A DNA stretch of 64,000 nucleotides, from positions 62,001 through 126,000 of the forward strand of contig JACQZW010000072.1 in assembly GCA_016213675.1 (NCBI GenBank), in the 5' to 3' direction. Below, one piece after another: positions 27,519 to 37,605 of this stretch. A program made the position numbers and the translations under genes. The notes under the pieces are model-generated. The model saw nothing but the letters and a program-made list of their open reading frames with translations, searched no databases and was not told the DNA's origin. This stretch comes from Acidobacteriota bacterium. Lineage in GTDB: Bacteria > Acidobacteriota > Thermoanaerobaculia > Thermoanaerobaculales > Thermoanaerobaculaceae. Positions within the stretch are counted from its first letter, which is position 1. Each line of letters begins with the position of its first letter.

Positions 27519-30500
27519 TCAGCCGCGCTTCAGGTCGTCGAGCCGGGCGCGGACGGCGGCGAGGTCGCCCTCGCTGCCGTGCAGGCGCTCGGCGAGCTCC
27601 AGCGCGGCCTCCGCCCCGGCCAGATCACCGCGTGCCAGCAGGCTCTCGACGGAGAGGGCCGCCTCGCGCCGGCGCGCGCCGTCGAGCAGGCCCTGCAGAC
27701 GACCGTTCCCAGGGTCGAGCTCGCACGCCTCGCGGAAGGAGGCGACGGCGCGGTCCAGGACCCCGGCCGCGGCGAGGCGCGTCGCGTTGAGGACCAGCGC
27801 CTCGACCCGGTCCTGCCGCTCCCGGCGCGCGGCCTCGTCGAGGAGCGTGCGGAGCGTGCGCAGGAGCGACGTCCGTCCGAAGAGCCGCTCGGCCAGGGCC
27901 AGCTCGCGCTCGGCCTCCTGCAGCTCGCCGCGCTCGAGGCACGCCTCGATCCGGGCCGCGGCGTGCGAGGCCTTTTGGGACTTGAGAGTCTCCTTGGAGG
28001 GGCGATGCCGGCCCTCGTCCACCGCGGCCCGCAGCTCGGCGAGCCGCGGGGCCTGCGGATCGATCTCGGCGGCCTGGTCCAGCCGCGCCAGCGCCTCGTC
28101 GAACTTGTCGGCGCCCAGCAACCGCTCCGCCGCATCCAGGTGAGAGGCGAACCTGGCCTCCCGCTCGCGCTGGAGGGCCTCCTCGATGCGTTCGCCGAGG
28201 CCACCCCAACGAGGGTCCCCGCCCAGCTTCGCGGCAGCCGCACCGAGACGCTGGATCGCGCTGTCGAGCTTGCCGGCTCCGATCAGCTCCTCGATCTCCG
28301 CGACCGCCGCCGCGGCCGCGCGCTCGCGTTCGCGGGCGCGGGCGATCTCGCGCAACCGCTCCTCGGCCTCGGCGAGGAGGCTGCCCGCGGTCGTGTCCTC
28401 GGGCGCCGCCGCGACGGCCCGCCGTAGGACCGCGACCCCCTCCTCCAGCCTGCCGGCCTCGAGATGCTCCCGAGCCTGGGCGACGAGCGCCTCGATCTGC
28501 GCGAGCCTCTCCTGCTCGCGCAGGACCTCGAGCCCCTCGCGCTTCTCGGCCAGCTCGTCGGACTCGCCGAGTGTCGCCGTCGCGGCCTCGAGGAGCTCCG
28601 CCGCCGCGTCCAGGTCGCCGGCGGCGATCAGCTCCTCGACCTTGACGACCGCGAAGCGAATGTTGGTTGCCCGCTGCCTCGCCTCGTCATCCCGCCGCTG
28701 CAGCTCCTGCGCGTGGGCGAGGGCGTCGTGGACGGCGCGGTCGCCGGGCGCGAGCGACAGGGCCGCCCGGCAGGCCTCGACCGCCTCGCCGAACCTCCCC
28801 TCGCCCTGCAGCCGCTGGCCGTCAACCAGGAGGACCGCGACCCGTTCCGCCCGCTGCCGGCGTTGCAGCTCGCCGATCCGGTCCCGCGCCGCCTGCAGCT
28901 CCGCGCAGTCGCCGACCGCGCGGAACGCCTCCTCGAAGCGTGCGACGGCGGTCGGGGCGTCACCGCCGGCGAGCGCCTCGTCGATGGCCGCGAGGGCGCT
29001 CCGCAACGACTCCTCCCGGGCCCGCGCCTCCCCGGCCCGCCGCTGGACGTCGCGGACCCGGCTCATGGCCGCGCGTACCCGCACCTCGTTGGGAGCGAGC
29101 TCGATCGCCTGCTCGAGGCACGCCGTCGCCTCGGGCAACGCGCCCCGCCCGGCCAGCGCCTCGCCCTCGGCCAGCAGGGCCTCGACCCTCTCGCGGAGTC
29201 GGGTCGCCGCGAGCTGGCCGACACGCTCCCGCACGGCGTCGAGTCCGGCGACCAGGCCGTGCGCCGCCTCGGCCGAGCGCAGCCGCTCGCGCGCCTCCTC
29301 GAGGTCGCCATGCTGCAGCGAGCCGTCGATCGCGGCGAGCACCTCCTCGAGCTCTCTCGCCTTCCGCCCGGCCTCGTTCGCCGCCGCGATCCCGGCATCG
29401 ACCTCGGCCAGGAGTCTGCGGGCGGCCTCGTTCGCGGCGTCGATCTGCAGCACCGCGCCGAGCTGCATTCGCGCTTCCTCGAGGTGGCCGGACTTGACCA
29501 GTTTCTCGGCACCGAGCAGCAGCGCCCGGACCTGCGCCGTGCCGGCGGCGGGGGCCGGAGGCGGCGGAGGGGGTGGCGGCGGGAGCGTCTCGCGGCCGAG
29601 CACGCGGGTCGGCGGCAGCTCGCCGCCGGTCACCGACCCGGCAGTCGGCGACGGCGTCGTGCCCATTTTGAAATGCCGGTCGATGCGGTCCTGCGTCGTC
29701 CCGCGATGAACCTGGATCTTCTGGGTCGGGCCGACCGGCAGGTCGAGGGCGCGATCGAGCTCCCTGCACTCAGACGGGAACCGGCGAAGCACCTCGGCCA
29801 ACGCCTGTGCGAACTCCTGGACGGTCGGGAAGCGGTCCTCCGGTCGCTTGCCCAACGACCGGGCGACGACCGCACGAAGGTCGTCGGGGACCCGGCCTTC
29901 CGGGTCGGAGACGCTGAATTCGACCGGCGGGTTGAGCAGGTGGCCGGCGATCAGGGCCGGCGGCGTGCTCCCGGAGATCGGGTGCTTCCCGGTCAGCATC
30001 TCGTAGAGCACGATGCCGAACGAGTAGATGTCGCTGCGTTGCTCGACCGGCGTCTCGCCGTCCGAGCGGAACTGCTCGGGCGAGGAGTAGCGGAGCTTGC
30101 CGAGGAACATCCCGGTCTGCGTCAGGCCGCTGTCGCCGGCGAGCACCTTGGCGATGCCGAGGTCGATGAGCTTGACCAGCGGACGCCCGTCGTCGTCGCG
30201 CATCACCATGACGTTGTCGGGCGAGATGTCGCGGTGGACGATCCCCTTGCGGTGCAGGTAGCCGAGGGCGGCCAGCGCCTGCCGGGCGACCTCCAGAGTG
30301 AGCCCGATCTCCGGCGGACCAACCCGCTCGAGCAGGTCCTGGCAGGTGATGCCGTTGATGAACTCCATCACGATGAAGGCGTTGCCCGCGTCGTCGATGG
30401 CGAAGTCGTACATCTGCGCGATGTTCGGATGGCGGAGCTTGACGGCCATGCGGGCTTCCCGGAGGAACCGCTGCCGCAGTGCGTCGTCCTTCTCGTGCTG

Positions 30501-30635
30501 CGGTTGCATGACCTTGATGACCCGGACCTCGTCGAGGAGCCGGTGCCGGACCTTGTAGATCGCGCCCATCCCGCCTTCCTGGAGCTTCTCCAGGATCTCG
30601 TACTTGCCTTCGATGTACGACAGCGGGATCGCCAC
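27519..30635 (-). CDS. Ser/Thr protein kinase with long TPR-like helical C-terminus
   Basis: A 1038-residue Hanks-type kinase. Residues 10-275 are a complete kinase: glycine loop EGGMGAIY, ATP-anchoring lysine K41 (VIKVMQ), catalytic loop HRDISPDN (D136, N141), DLG (158-160) and SSPEQF. A proline stretch of 9 residues (about 350-365) joins it to roughly 670 residues of repeated helical hairpins (LLAEGEALAGRGALPEA type), like tetratricopeptide or coiled-coil repeats. No transmembrane helix is apparent. GTG at 30635 with GGGGG upstream fits better than TTG at 30662. It lies 79 nt downstream of a pseudokinase gene and is probably cotranscribed. Confidence 0.9.
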   Translation of the reverse strand: MAIPLSYIEGKYEILEKLQEGGMGAIYKVRHRLLDEVRVIKVMQPQHEKDDALRQRFLREARMAVKLRHPNIAQMYDFAIDDAGNAFIVMEFINGITCQDLLERVGPPEIGLTLEVARQALAALGYLHRKGIVHRDISPDNVMVMRDDDGRPLVKLIDLGIAKVLAGDSGLTQTGMFLGKLRYSSPEQFRSDGETPVEQRSDIYSFGIVLYEMLTGKHPISGSTPPALIAGHLLNPPVEFSVSDPEGRVPDDLRAVVARSLGKRPEDRFPTVQEFAQALAEVLRRFPSECRELDRALDLPVGPTQKIQVHRGTTQDRIDRHFKMGTTPSPTAGSVTGGELPPTRVLGRETLPPPPPPPPPAPAAGTAQVRALLLGAEKLVKSGHLEEARMQLGAVLQIDAANEAARRLLAEVDAGIAAANEAGRKARELEEVLAAIDGSLQHGDLEEARERLRSAEAAHGLVAGLDAVRERVGQLAATRLRERVEALLAEGEALAGRGALPEATACLEQAIELAPNEVRVRAAMSRVRDVQRRAGEARAREESLRSALAAIDEALAGGDAPTAVARFEEAFRAVGDCAELQAARDRIGELQRRQRAERVAVLLVDGQRLQGEGRFGEAVEACRAALSLAPGDRAVHDALAHAQELQRRDDEARQRATNIRFAVVKVEELIAAGDLDAAAELLEAATATLGESDELAEKREGLEVLREQERLAQIEALVAQAREHLEAGRLEEGVAVLRRAVAAAPEDTTAGSLLAEAEERLREIARARERERAAAAAVAEIEELIGAGKLDSAIQRLGAAAAKLGGDPRWGGLGERIEEALQREREARFASHLDAAERLLGADKFDEALARLDQAAEIDPQAPRLAELRAAVDEGRHRPSKETLKSQKASHAAARIEACLERGELQEAERELALAERLFGRTSLLRTLRTLLDEAARRERQDRVEALVLNATRLAAAGVLDRAVASFREACELDPGNGRLQGLLDGARRREAALSVESLLARGDLAGAEAALELAERLHGSEGDLAAVRARLDDLKRG

Positions 30636-30714
30636 AGCACCCCCAGAAAGCCCCTGCTCCAAGCGCCCTCGCCCCGGGCGGTGCCGCCGACGCGGCGCCC
30701 GTCTCGGGCGCGGG

Positions 30715-33687
30715 TCAGAACAGCCAGCGCTTGCGCTTGACCTTGATCGGCGCCTCCGCGGTTCCCAACTGCCCCACGTGGCCCGACGCGTCCGTAGCCG
30801 TCACGTACAGCTCGATCGGTTCGTTCTTGTGGAAGGCGGACGGCACGTCGGCCGTGTACTCCGTGCCCGCCCGCCGGACCGGGATGTCCGTGTACGTCGC
30901 CGTGCCTTCGGCGCGGCCGCGCACCGATACGGTCTTCACCCCGTAGTCGTCGGTGATCTTCAGGGGGATGAGGGCGTTCTTCCCCTTCTCGTACTCCGGC
31001 TTCCATCCCGGCTTGAGCTGCACGGACGGCGACCCTTTGTCGAGATCGACGAGCAGCCGCTCCAGGCGATCGCGCGCCTCGGCGAGCCGCGTTGCCCACT
31101 TGTCGCTCGCCGGAGCGCCCCGCAGCAGCTCGAGGCCCCGCTCGGGACGTTTGTCCTGCTCGGCCTCGGCCACCTGGGCCATCAGCTCGGTCAACTTGCG
31201 CTCGGTTTCGGCCTCGGTCCGGTACCGCTCGATCCGGCGGTCGAGGCCCGGGCGGTCCGCCCACAGACCGCGCAGCTCCTCGAGCCGGGCGATCCCGGCA
31301 GCCAGTTGCCCGCCCCGCACCAGCGCCTCCCCCTCGCTCTCGAACGTCGCCGCCGCCCGGTCGCGCAGGTCGGAGGCCTGCGCGCACTTCGGCAGAATTT
31401 GGAGGAGCGTCGCGGCGACCCGGAGAACCTCGACGTTGTTCCGCGCCTTGTTCGCCGTGAGGAGCTGGCCCTGGACCTCGATCGCCCGCCGGGCCAGTGC
31501 GAGCTGCTGCTCGACCTTCCGGTCGCCGGCCACACCGGCGAGGTCCTGCGGAGAGAATGCCGCCACCGTGCGCTTGAGCAGCTCGACGTTGCCGTTGCGG
31601 ATGCCCCGGTCCAGCTCCTTGGTCAGGGACCCCGCCCGCTGCGCGGCGAGCTCGTCCCGGAGCGCGCGCAGGCGGTCGTAGTCTTCGCGCGACAACTGAT
31701 CCTCGTCGGCCAACGCGACGAGATCGAGGGCCTGCCAGGCGCCGTCGAAGTCCCCGGCGCGGAACAGGCGCTCGGCGTCGTCGATGTAACTGAGCGCGCG
31801 CGGCGGGTTGGTGGGTCGGGGCGCCGGCGAGGGGGTCGGACGGGCCGGGACCGGGGTCGGCGTCGGCTTGGTCAGCAGGGCGCCGACGAGCTTCGGTCCC
31901 ACGAAGAAGATCCCGCCCGCCACCAGCGCGAGGGCCAGCGGGATGAGCAGGAACAGCGGCCAGAGTGGCATCCCCTTGCGCCTCGGGACGCTTGGAGGTG
32001 GAGGCGGCAGTGGTGCCTGCTCCCCGCCCGGCTCGTTCGGGACACCACTCCCGGGCACCCCGTCGGACCCGGCCGCCTGCGCCTCCCATGCCGCTTCGGG
32101 CCGTGGCGCCGCCGGAGGAGGAATCGGCGGCAGAGGCGCCTGGTCGGGTGGCGCCGTCGTGGTCATCGACCCGCCCTCCAGGGTCGCGGCAATCGGGGGC
32201 GGCAATGGCGGCGGTGCCGGCCACGTCGGGGCCGGCGCGACCGTCGGCTCGGCACTCGCGGCGATCGCCACCGTCTGCGCCGTCGCCAACGCGATCGGCG
32301 CGGCCGGAACCGGCGGAGATACGGGCGGCACGGGGCTCCCGTCACCGTTCTCGTCCCACCCGGCCACGGCCAGGTCACCCGTCCCCGGACCTTGTGGCGG
32401 TCCGGGCTCGCCGGCCACCGGTTCGGCCGCGGCTGCAGGCTCCCCTTCCGACCGCTCATCATCCTCGGCCAGCAGCGGGAGGACGCCCTCCTCGGGCGCG
32501 GCCGGTTCGTACTCGATCTCCTCGGGTGCCACCACGCCGGCGACCTCGACGGCAGGCGCCGGCGATGGCGGGACCGGGGCCGCCGGAACGATGGGCTGGA
32601 CCTGAATCGGCATGGTCCGCGACAGGTCGTCCTCCGGGCCGACACCGGGCTCGGAGAGCACCGGCGCCGGGCCGGGGGTCGAGAGGATCGCCGGCGGTGC
32701 CGCCGACAGCGGCCCCGACGCTGAAACCGCCGTTTTCACCGGGCGGACCTCGACGATCGCCGTGCGTCCGGTGGCGGGCGGCTCGGCGAGCGGATGACCC
32801 GGAAGAGGGGCCTGCTCCCGGGTCACCGCCGAGATGCGCGCGGTTTGTGCCCTCTCCGGCTCCCGGGCCGGTTCGACCCCGCCGTGGAGCGCTGCCGCGA
32901 AAGCCTGACGGACGGACATGTACGACGACGGCCGTTGCTCCGGAAGGTGACGCAGGCCGGAGATCAGCAGCGTTCGCAGCGGCTCCGCGTCGCGCAACCC
33001 CGCACGGACGCTGGTCGGGAGGTCGACCTCCGGGAAGTCGGGAGGTGTCAGCTTGGCGCCGAGGAGGTAGCAGACCAAGAGGTTCAGGGAGTAGAGGTCC
33101 GAACGCCAGTCGGGCAAGGCGCCCGCCTCCGCCTGGCGCAGCAGCTCGGGCGCGAGGTAGCTGAGGGCGGCGTCGCGGCCGGCGCGGCCGGTCACCGGCC
33201 CCTCGGGCCTGAACGCTGCGGTGCCGAACCCCAGCACCATGATCTGCTCGCCGGCACGCCCGTTGACGAGCATGAGGTTGTCCGGCGCCAAGTTGTGGTG
33301 TGCGACGCCCATGCCGGCGAGCGCCTCGAGCCCGTCGACGACGGGCCCGAGCAGGCCGAGCACCCGCGAGGGCGGCGAACCGACCAGCGACTCGACCGGG
33401 CTGCCATCGAGGAAGTCCATGACCACGTAGGCGGTCCCGTCGGGGGTGAAACCGAACTCCCGCACCGCGGGGAACGACGGCGCGCGCAGCGACTGCAGGG
33501 CGCCCATGGCCCCGGCGAAGCGTCGTCTGCACGACTCCTGGTCGGGCGAGCCGCCTCGGTTGATCAGCTTGATCGCCACCTTCTGGCCGGTTCCCGGGTC
33601 GGTGGCCCGGAAGACGACGCCGCCCGGACTCGATTTGAGGACCTTCTCCAGGCGGAACAGCTCCGTGATCTCTCGGACTTCAGCCAT
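30715..33687 (-). CDS. Membrane pseudokinase (kinase fold, catalytic residues lost) with helical C-terminal domain
   Basis: A 990-residue protein whose first 280 residues have the kinase fold and the beta-3 lysine (K40, VAIKLI), but the catalytic triad is broken. HRD reads HHN (130-132), the following Lys is Ala, DFG reads GFG (153-155), and the glycine loop is SSPGGV. It should not transfer phosphate. A long Pro/Ala/Val-rich linker (about 330-560) leads to one transmembrane helix (about 570-592) and then some 360 residues that look like TPR or coiled helices, with a beta-rich end (ITDDYGVKTVSVRG). ATG at 33687 has AGGAG upstream; the frame is open to 33990. The active kinase follows in the same operon. 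Confidence 0.85.
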   Translation of the reverse strand: MAEVREITELFRLEKVLKSSPGGVVFRATDPGTGQKVAIKLINRGGSPDQESCRRRFAGAMGALQSLRAPSFPAVREFGFTPDGTAYVVMDFLDGSPVESLVGSPPSRVLGLLGPVVDGLEALAGMGVAHHNLAPDNLMLVNGRAGEQIMVLGFGTAAFRPEGPVTGRAGRDAALSYLAPELLRQAEAGALPDWRSDLYSLNLLVCYLLGAKLTPPDFPEVDLPTSVRAGLRDAEPLRTLLISGLRHLPEQRPSSYMSVRQAFAAALHGGVEPAREPERAQTARISAVTREQAPLPGHPLAEPPATGRTAIVEVRPVKTAVSASGPLSAAPPAILSTPGPAPVLSEPGVGPEDDLSRTMPIQVQPIVPAAPVPPSPAPAVEVAGVVAPEEIEYEPAAPEEGVLPLLAEDDERSEGEPAAAAEPVAGEPGPPQGPGTGDLAVAGWDENGDGSPVPPVSPPVPAAPIALATAQTVAIAASAEPTVAPAPTWPAPPPLPPPIAATLEGGSMTTTAPPDQAPLPPIPPPAAPRPEAAWEAQAAGSDGVPGSGVPNEPGGEQAPLPPPPPSVPRRKGMPLWPLFLLIPLALALVAGGIFFVGPKLVGALLTKPTPTPVPARPTPSPAPRPTNPPRALSYIDDAERLFRAGDFDGAWQALDLVALADEDQLSREDYDRLRALRDELAAQRAGSLTKELDRGIRNGNVELLKRTVAAFSPQDLAGVAGDRKVEQQLALARRAIEVQGQLLTANKARNNVEVLRVAATLLQILPKCAQASDLRDRAAATFESEGEALVRGGQLAAGIARLEELRGLWADRPGLDRRIERYRTEAETERKLTELMAQVAEAEQDKRPERGLELLRGAPASDKWATRLAEARDRLERLLVDLDKGSPSVQLKPGWKPEYEKGKNALIPLKITDDYGVKTVSVRGRAEGTATYTDIPVRRAGTEYTADVPSAFHKNEPIELYVTATDASGHVGQLGTAEAPIKVKRKRWLF

Positions 33688-33902
33688 GGTCTCGCTCCTC
33701 GTGGGAGGGCAGCACCACCACTGACGACCGCGGCCCGGAGCCGGCGGGAGGCGCGCTGAGGCACGCAGCGGCCAGGCTCCCCGTCGAACGCCCTGTGTGG
33801 GCTGCCATATCAGGATGGTAACAGAAGTCGGCAACAGCGGATTGTGTCGCCGGTGACTGCCCGCCCGGGCCACGGCGTCCGCGTCCGGGGCGAAGGGTCT
33901 GC
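33688..33902. other. 215-bp gap upstream of the pseudokinase
   Basis: I see no gene here. The only AT-richer patch (33806-33836) reads on the minus strand as TTGCCG, then TACCAT and TATGGC, and could hold the promoter of the kinase pair, giving a leader of about 115 nt. Spacing between the candidate boxes is poor, so this is weak. Confidence 0.25.
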
Positions 33903-34163
33903 CTACGTCCCGGCGAACGCCCTGCGCACACCGGCGAGGATCTCCCTGAGCCGGGCGCACTGCTCGCAGTCGGAAGAGGGCGAGGTGCACGGCACCCCGT
34001 CGGCCTGCATCTCCGCACAGTGTGGGTCCTGAGCGAACGTCACGAGCTGGCCGAGGATCTCGTCGAGCAGGTCCCGCGCCTGCCCCGGCGGGAGGTCACG
34101 CAGCGCGTCGATGATCCGTCGCTCCTTGGTCGACAGCGCAATGGGCGTAAGGCGGTCTGCCAT
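33903..34163 (-). CDS. Small Cys-rich protein, unknown function
   Basis: An 86-residue protein I do not recognise. The N-terminal half is helical (STKERRIIDALRDLPPGQAR); the C-terminal half has four cysteines spaced C-x11-C-x6-C-x2-C (from DPHCAEMQADG to CEQCARL), a pattern that could hold zinc or an iron-sulphur cluster. Its ATG overlaps the stop of the flavoprotein gene (ATGA), so the two are translationally coupled and the products may work together. Codon use resembles its neighbours. Confidence that it is a real gene comes from the overlap and the ordered Cys motif. Confidence 0.65.
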   Translation of the reverse strand: MADRLTPIALSTKERRIIDALRDLPPGQARDLLDEILGQLVTFAQDPHCAEMQADGVPCTSPSSDCEQCARLREILAGVRRAFAGT

Positions 34164-35620
34164 CAGCTCTCCTCTCCGGGCCGTTCACCCCGGTCCGGTC
34201 CGTCGCCGAGGGCGAGTCCGCTCCCCGCCTCCGGATCGGTCAGCGCCGACGAGACGATCTCCATCGCCGCGCTGCGCCGGATCCCGGCCAGGTAGCCGCG
34301 CTCGGTGGCCGGCTCGGCAGCCAGCGGCCAGCGCTCGAGCTCGGCCAGCGCCTCCAGGAGCTCGCCGGTCGGCCGGATCACGGTCAGCGGCCCGATCAAC
34401 GCGTCGATCCGCGCCTCGAGGGTGGCGGGCTCGGCCGGGCAGGCGATGAGGTGCTCGGCCACCGGCTCGGCCGCGCGGCCCAGACGGTGGTGGTCCTTGG
34501 CGACCGCCGCGGCCGCCCGCTGGCCGAAGATGCGAGCCTCCAACAGGCCGGTGCCCATCGTCCGGCGCGCCCCCTGGACGCCGCCGGCCGCCTCGCCGCA
34601 GGCGTACAGCCCCGGCATCGAGGTGCGGCACCACGCGTCGATCGCGACCCCGCCGACGCCGTGGTGCAGCGCCAGCGCCAACGGCACACGGCCCTCGCGT
34701 TGGAACGTCAAGCCCTCCCGCACCTTCGGAGGGAGCAACGACTCCGCGGCCCCGGACGGGTCCAGGGCGACGCGCGCCCCGCGGCGGAACGCCTCCGCCA
34801 TCACCCTGGTTGCGGTCACCAGGTCGGTGCCGCCGGCGAACGGGCTGCCGTCGATGACGATCCGCCCGGCCAGCAGCGCCGCCGTGGTCGGGAAATAAAG
34901 GGGCGGGGTCGCCGTGACCGGGAGCGCCTGTGTCAGGTGCGGAGCGTGGAGCGACACGCCGCACGCCGATGCCAGCGCGATCGCCGAGCCCCGGCACCAG
35001 CGCGGCACCGTGGTCATCGGGAACACCGAGCCCACCCCGCCGCAGGCGAGGACCACGGCATCGGCCGCCAGGCTCGTCGGCCGGCCGGACTCGCGTAGGA
35101 AGGTGGTCACACCGGTGAGCCGATCGCCGGCGGTCGCGAGCCCGATCACCACGGCCCGCTCGACGATCCGAACCCCGACGGCGGCGCACTCGTGGAGGAG
35201 CGGGAGCAGGAGCGGGAGACGGTGGCGCGGGACGACCCTCCGCCCTCTCGGCATCGCGTCACCCTGCAGCAGGACCGGCCGATCGTCGAGCGTGACGAGG
35301 TCCAGCTCGCTGCACAGCTCCACGGCGGCCCGATGCGCCTCGTCGACCAGCACCTCGGTGAGGCCGGGCCGCTCGCGCCCGCCACCGCGCCGCTTGAGGT
35401 CGGCGAGGAACCGCGTCGGGCTGTCGCCGCGGACCCATGGCGCCGAGAGCAGGATCCAGGGGGCGAGCGCGTGCACGCGGTGACTCGCCCCGTCTCGTCC
35501 CGCCCGCCCGGGCGTCAGGATGGTGACCGACCAGCCGCGCCTGCCCAACTCGCGGGCGCACGTCAGTCCCGCCAGGCCACTGCCGACGATCACCGCCCGC
35601 GGGGGTCGCGTCACGCCCAC
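34163..35620 (-). CDS. FAD-dependent oxidoreductase, L-aspartate oxidase/fumarate reductase family
   Basis: A 485-residue flavoprotein. The N-terminal dinucleotide-binding motif is VIVGSGLAGLTCARELG. The C-terminal FAD-contact motif GEAAGGVQGARRTMGTGLLE corresponds to GE..C..VHGANRLASNSLLE of L-aspartate oxidase, and LACGGVGSVFP is also shared. It is shorter than NadB (about 530) and lacks the usual QGGIA segment; HALAPW takes its place. It could be a divergent NadB making iminoaspartate for NAD, but nadA and nadC are not near. GTG at 35620 is the start. It is coupled to the Cys-rich protein downstream. Confidence 0.6.
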   Translation of the reverse strand: MGVTRPPRAVIVGSGLAGLTCARELGRRGWSVTILTPGRAGRDGASHRVHALAPWILLSAPWVRGDSPTRFLADLKRRGGGRERPGLTEVLVDEAHRAAVELCSELDLVTLDDRPVLLQGDAMPRGRRVVPRHRLPLLLPLLHECAAVGVRIVERAVVIGLATAGDRLTGVTTFLRESGRPTSLAADAVVLACGGVGSVFPMTTVPRWCRGSAIALASACGVSLHAPHLTQALPVTATPPLYFPTTAALLAGRIVIDGSPFAGGTDLVTATRVMAEAFRRGARVALDPSGAAESLLPPKVREGLTFQREGRVPLALALHHGVGGVAIDAWCRTSMPGLYACGEAAGGVQGARRTMGTGLLEARIFGQRAAAAVAKDHHRLGRAAEPVAEHLIACPAEPATLEARIDALIGPLTVIRPTGELLEALAELERWPLAAEPATERGYLAGIRRSAAMEIVSSALTDPEAGSGLALGDGPDRGERPGEES

Positions 35621-35686
35621 GGGCGAAGTCTGCCACAGACGGTCCCAGGGTGCGAGCCTACGGCACGCCCCGGTCGGCCCGGCAGG

Positions 35687-36900
35687 CTACTCGTAGCGCA
35701 GGGCTTCGATCGGGTCGACGGCGGCCGCCTTGGCGGCGGGATAGACGCCGAAGAAGATGCCGACGGCCGACGAGAAGGCGAAGCCGAGGCCGATCGCCCA
35801 CATCGGCACGTGCGCGTCGGGGAACCCGGGAATTGCTTTGGCGCCGAGGACGCCGAGCCCCCAGCCGCCGAGGATGCCGACGATGCCGCCGAGCGCCGAC
35901 AGCGTCACGGCCTCGATGAGGAACTGGGCCAGGACGTCCGCGCGGCGGGCTCCCACGGCCTTGCGCACGCCGATTTCCCGAGTGCGCTCCCTCACCGTCA
36001 CCAGCATGATGTTCATGATGCCGATGCCACCGACCAGAAGGGCGATCCCGACCACCGCCCCGACCACCTGGGTGATGCCCCCGAGGATCTTCGAGGTGGT
36101 CTCGAGGATCTCCTCCTGGAGCAGCACCTGGAAGTCGTCGCCCTGGTCGCGCCGGATGCCGTGGCGCTCGCGCAGCAGCGCGGTCATGAGGTCCTTGGCG
36201 CGCTGCACGTCGTCCGCCGAGCGCGCCTGGAAGTCCAGCCTGATCTGCTTCATCGCCTCGTCGCCGTAGATCTCGCGGGCGGTCGTGAACGGGATCACCA
36301 CGATGTTGTCGTAGTTCTGCCCGAACATCTGCCCCTGCTTCTCCATCACGCCGACCACGGTGAAGGTGACGGGGCCGACGTCGAGGTCCTTACCGAGCGC
36401 CTGCGCCGCAATGCCGAGCTTGTCCGCCAGCTCCGGCCCGACCAGGCAGACCCGGGCGCGGGCCGCCACGTCGATGTCGGAGAAGAACCGGCCCTTCTCG
36501 ACCCAGGTGTTGTTGACTTCCTGGAACGCAGCGCCGACGCCGAGGAGGTAGGGCGTTGCCTTGCGGTCGCGCAGGCGCACCCGCTCGCCGCGGAAGTAGA
36601 CCGGCGTGAAGGAGGCGATCTCCGGGACCGCCGCGACGATCGCCTGGCCGTCCTCGAAGGTGAGCTTGACGTCGCGGCCGGCGACGTCGGGGTCGTTGGG
36701 ATCGCGGTTGGGGAAGACAGTGATGTAGGTGGCGCCGACGCCCTGGAGCTGGCCGGCGATCCAGAAGTTCAGCCCCTGGACGATCGACACCACGCCGATC
36801 ACCGCCGCGACACCGACGATGATCCCCAGCGTGGTCAGGAACGACCGCATCTTGTTGGCCATGATCGAGCGCAACGCCATGCGGAGGTTCTCGAGCCACA

Positions 36901-36901
<1 letters not shown>
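35687..36901 (-). CDS. MacB-type ABC transporter permease
   Basis: A 404-residue FtsX/MacB-type permease: one N-terminal helix (residues 20-43), a large periplasmic MacB core domain, and three C-terminal helices with the family segments RERTREIGVRKAVGARR and AAAVDPIEALRYE. In full-length MacB an ATPase is fused in front; here it is a separate gene that overlaps as ATGA at 36901-36903. With the ATPase, MacA-like adaptor and TolC encoded upstream it should form a tripartite efflux pump that pulls substrates from the periplasm. Substrate unknown. Confidence 0.92.

Positions 36902-37594
<693 letters not shown>

Positions 37595-37605
<11 letters not shown>

Noticed and set aside
33687-33990. Upstream extension of the pseudokinase to 33990
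   Set aside because: The added 101 residues are Arg/Ser/Pro-rich low complexity and include the intergenic region; ATG at 33687 has a ribosome site and begins the kinase-like domain.
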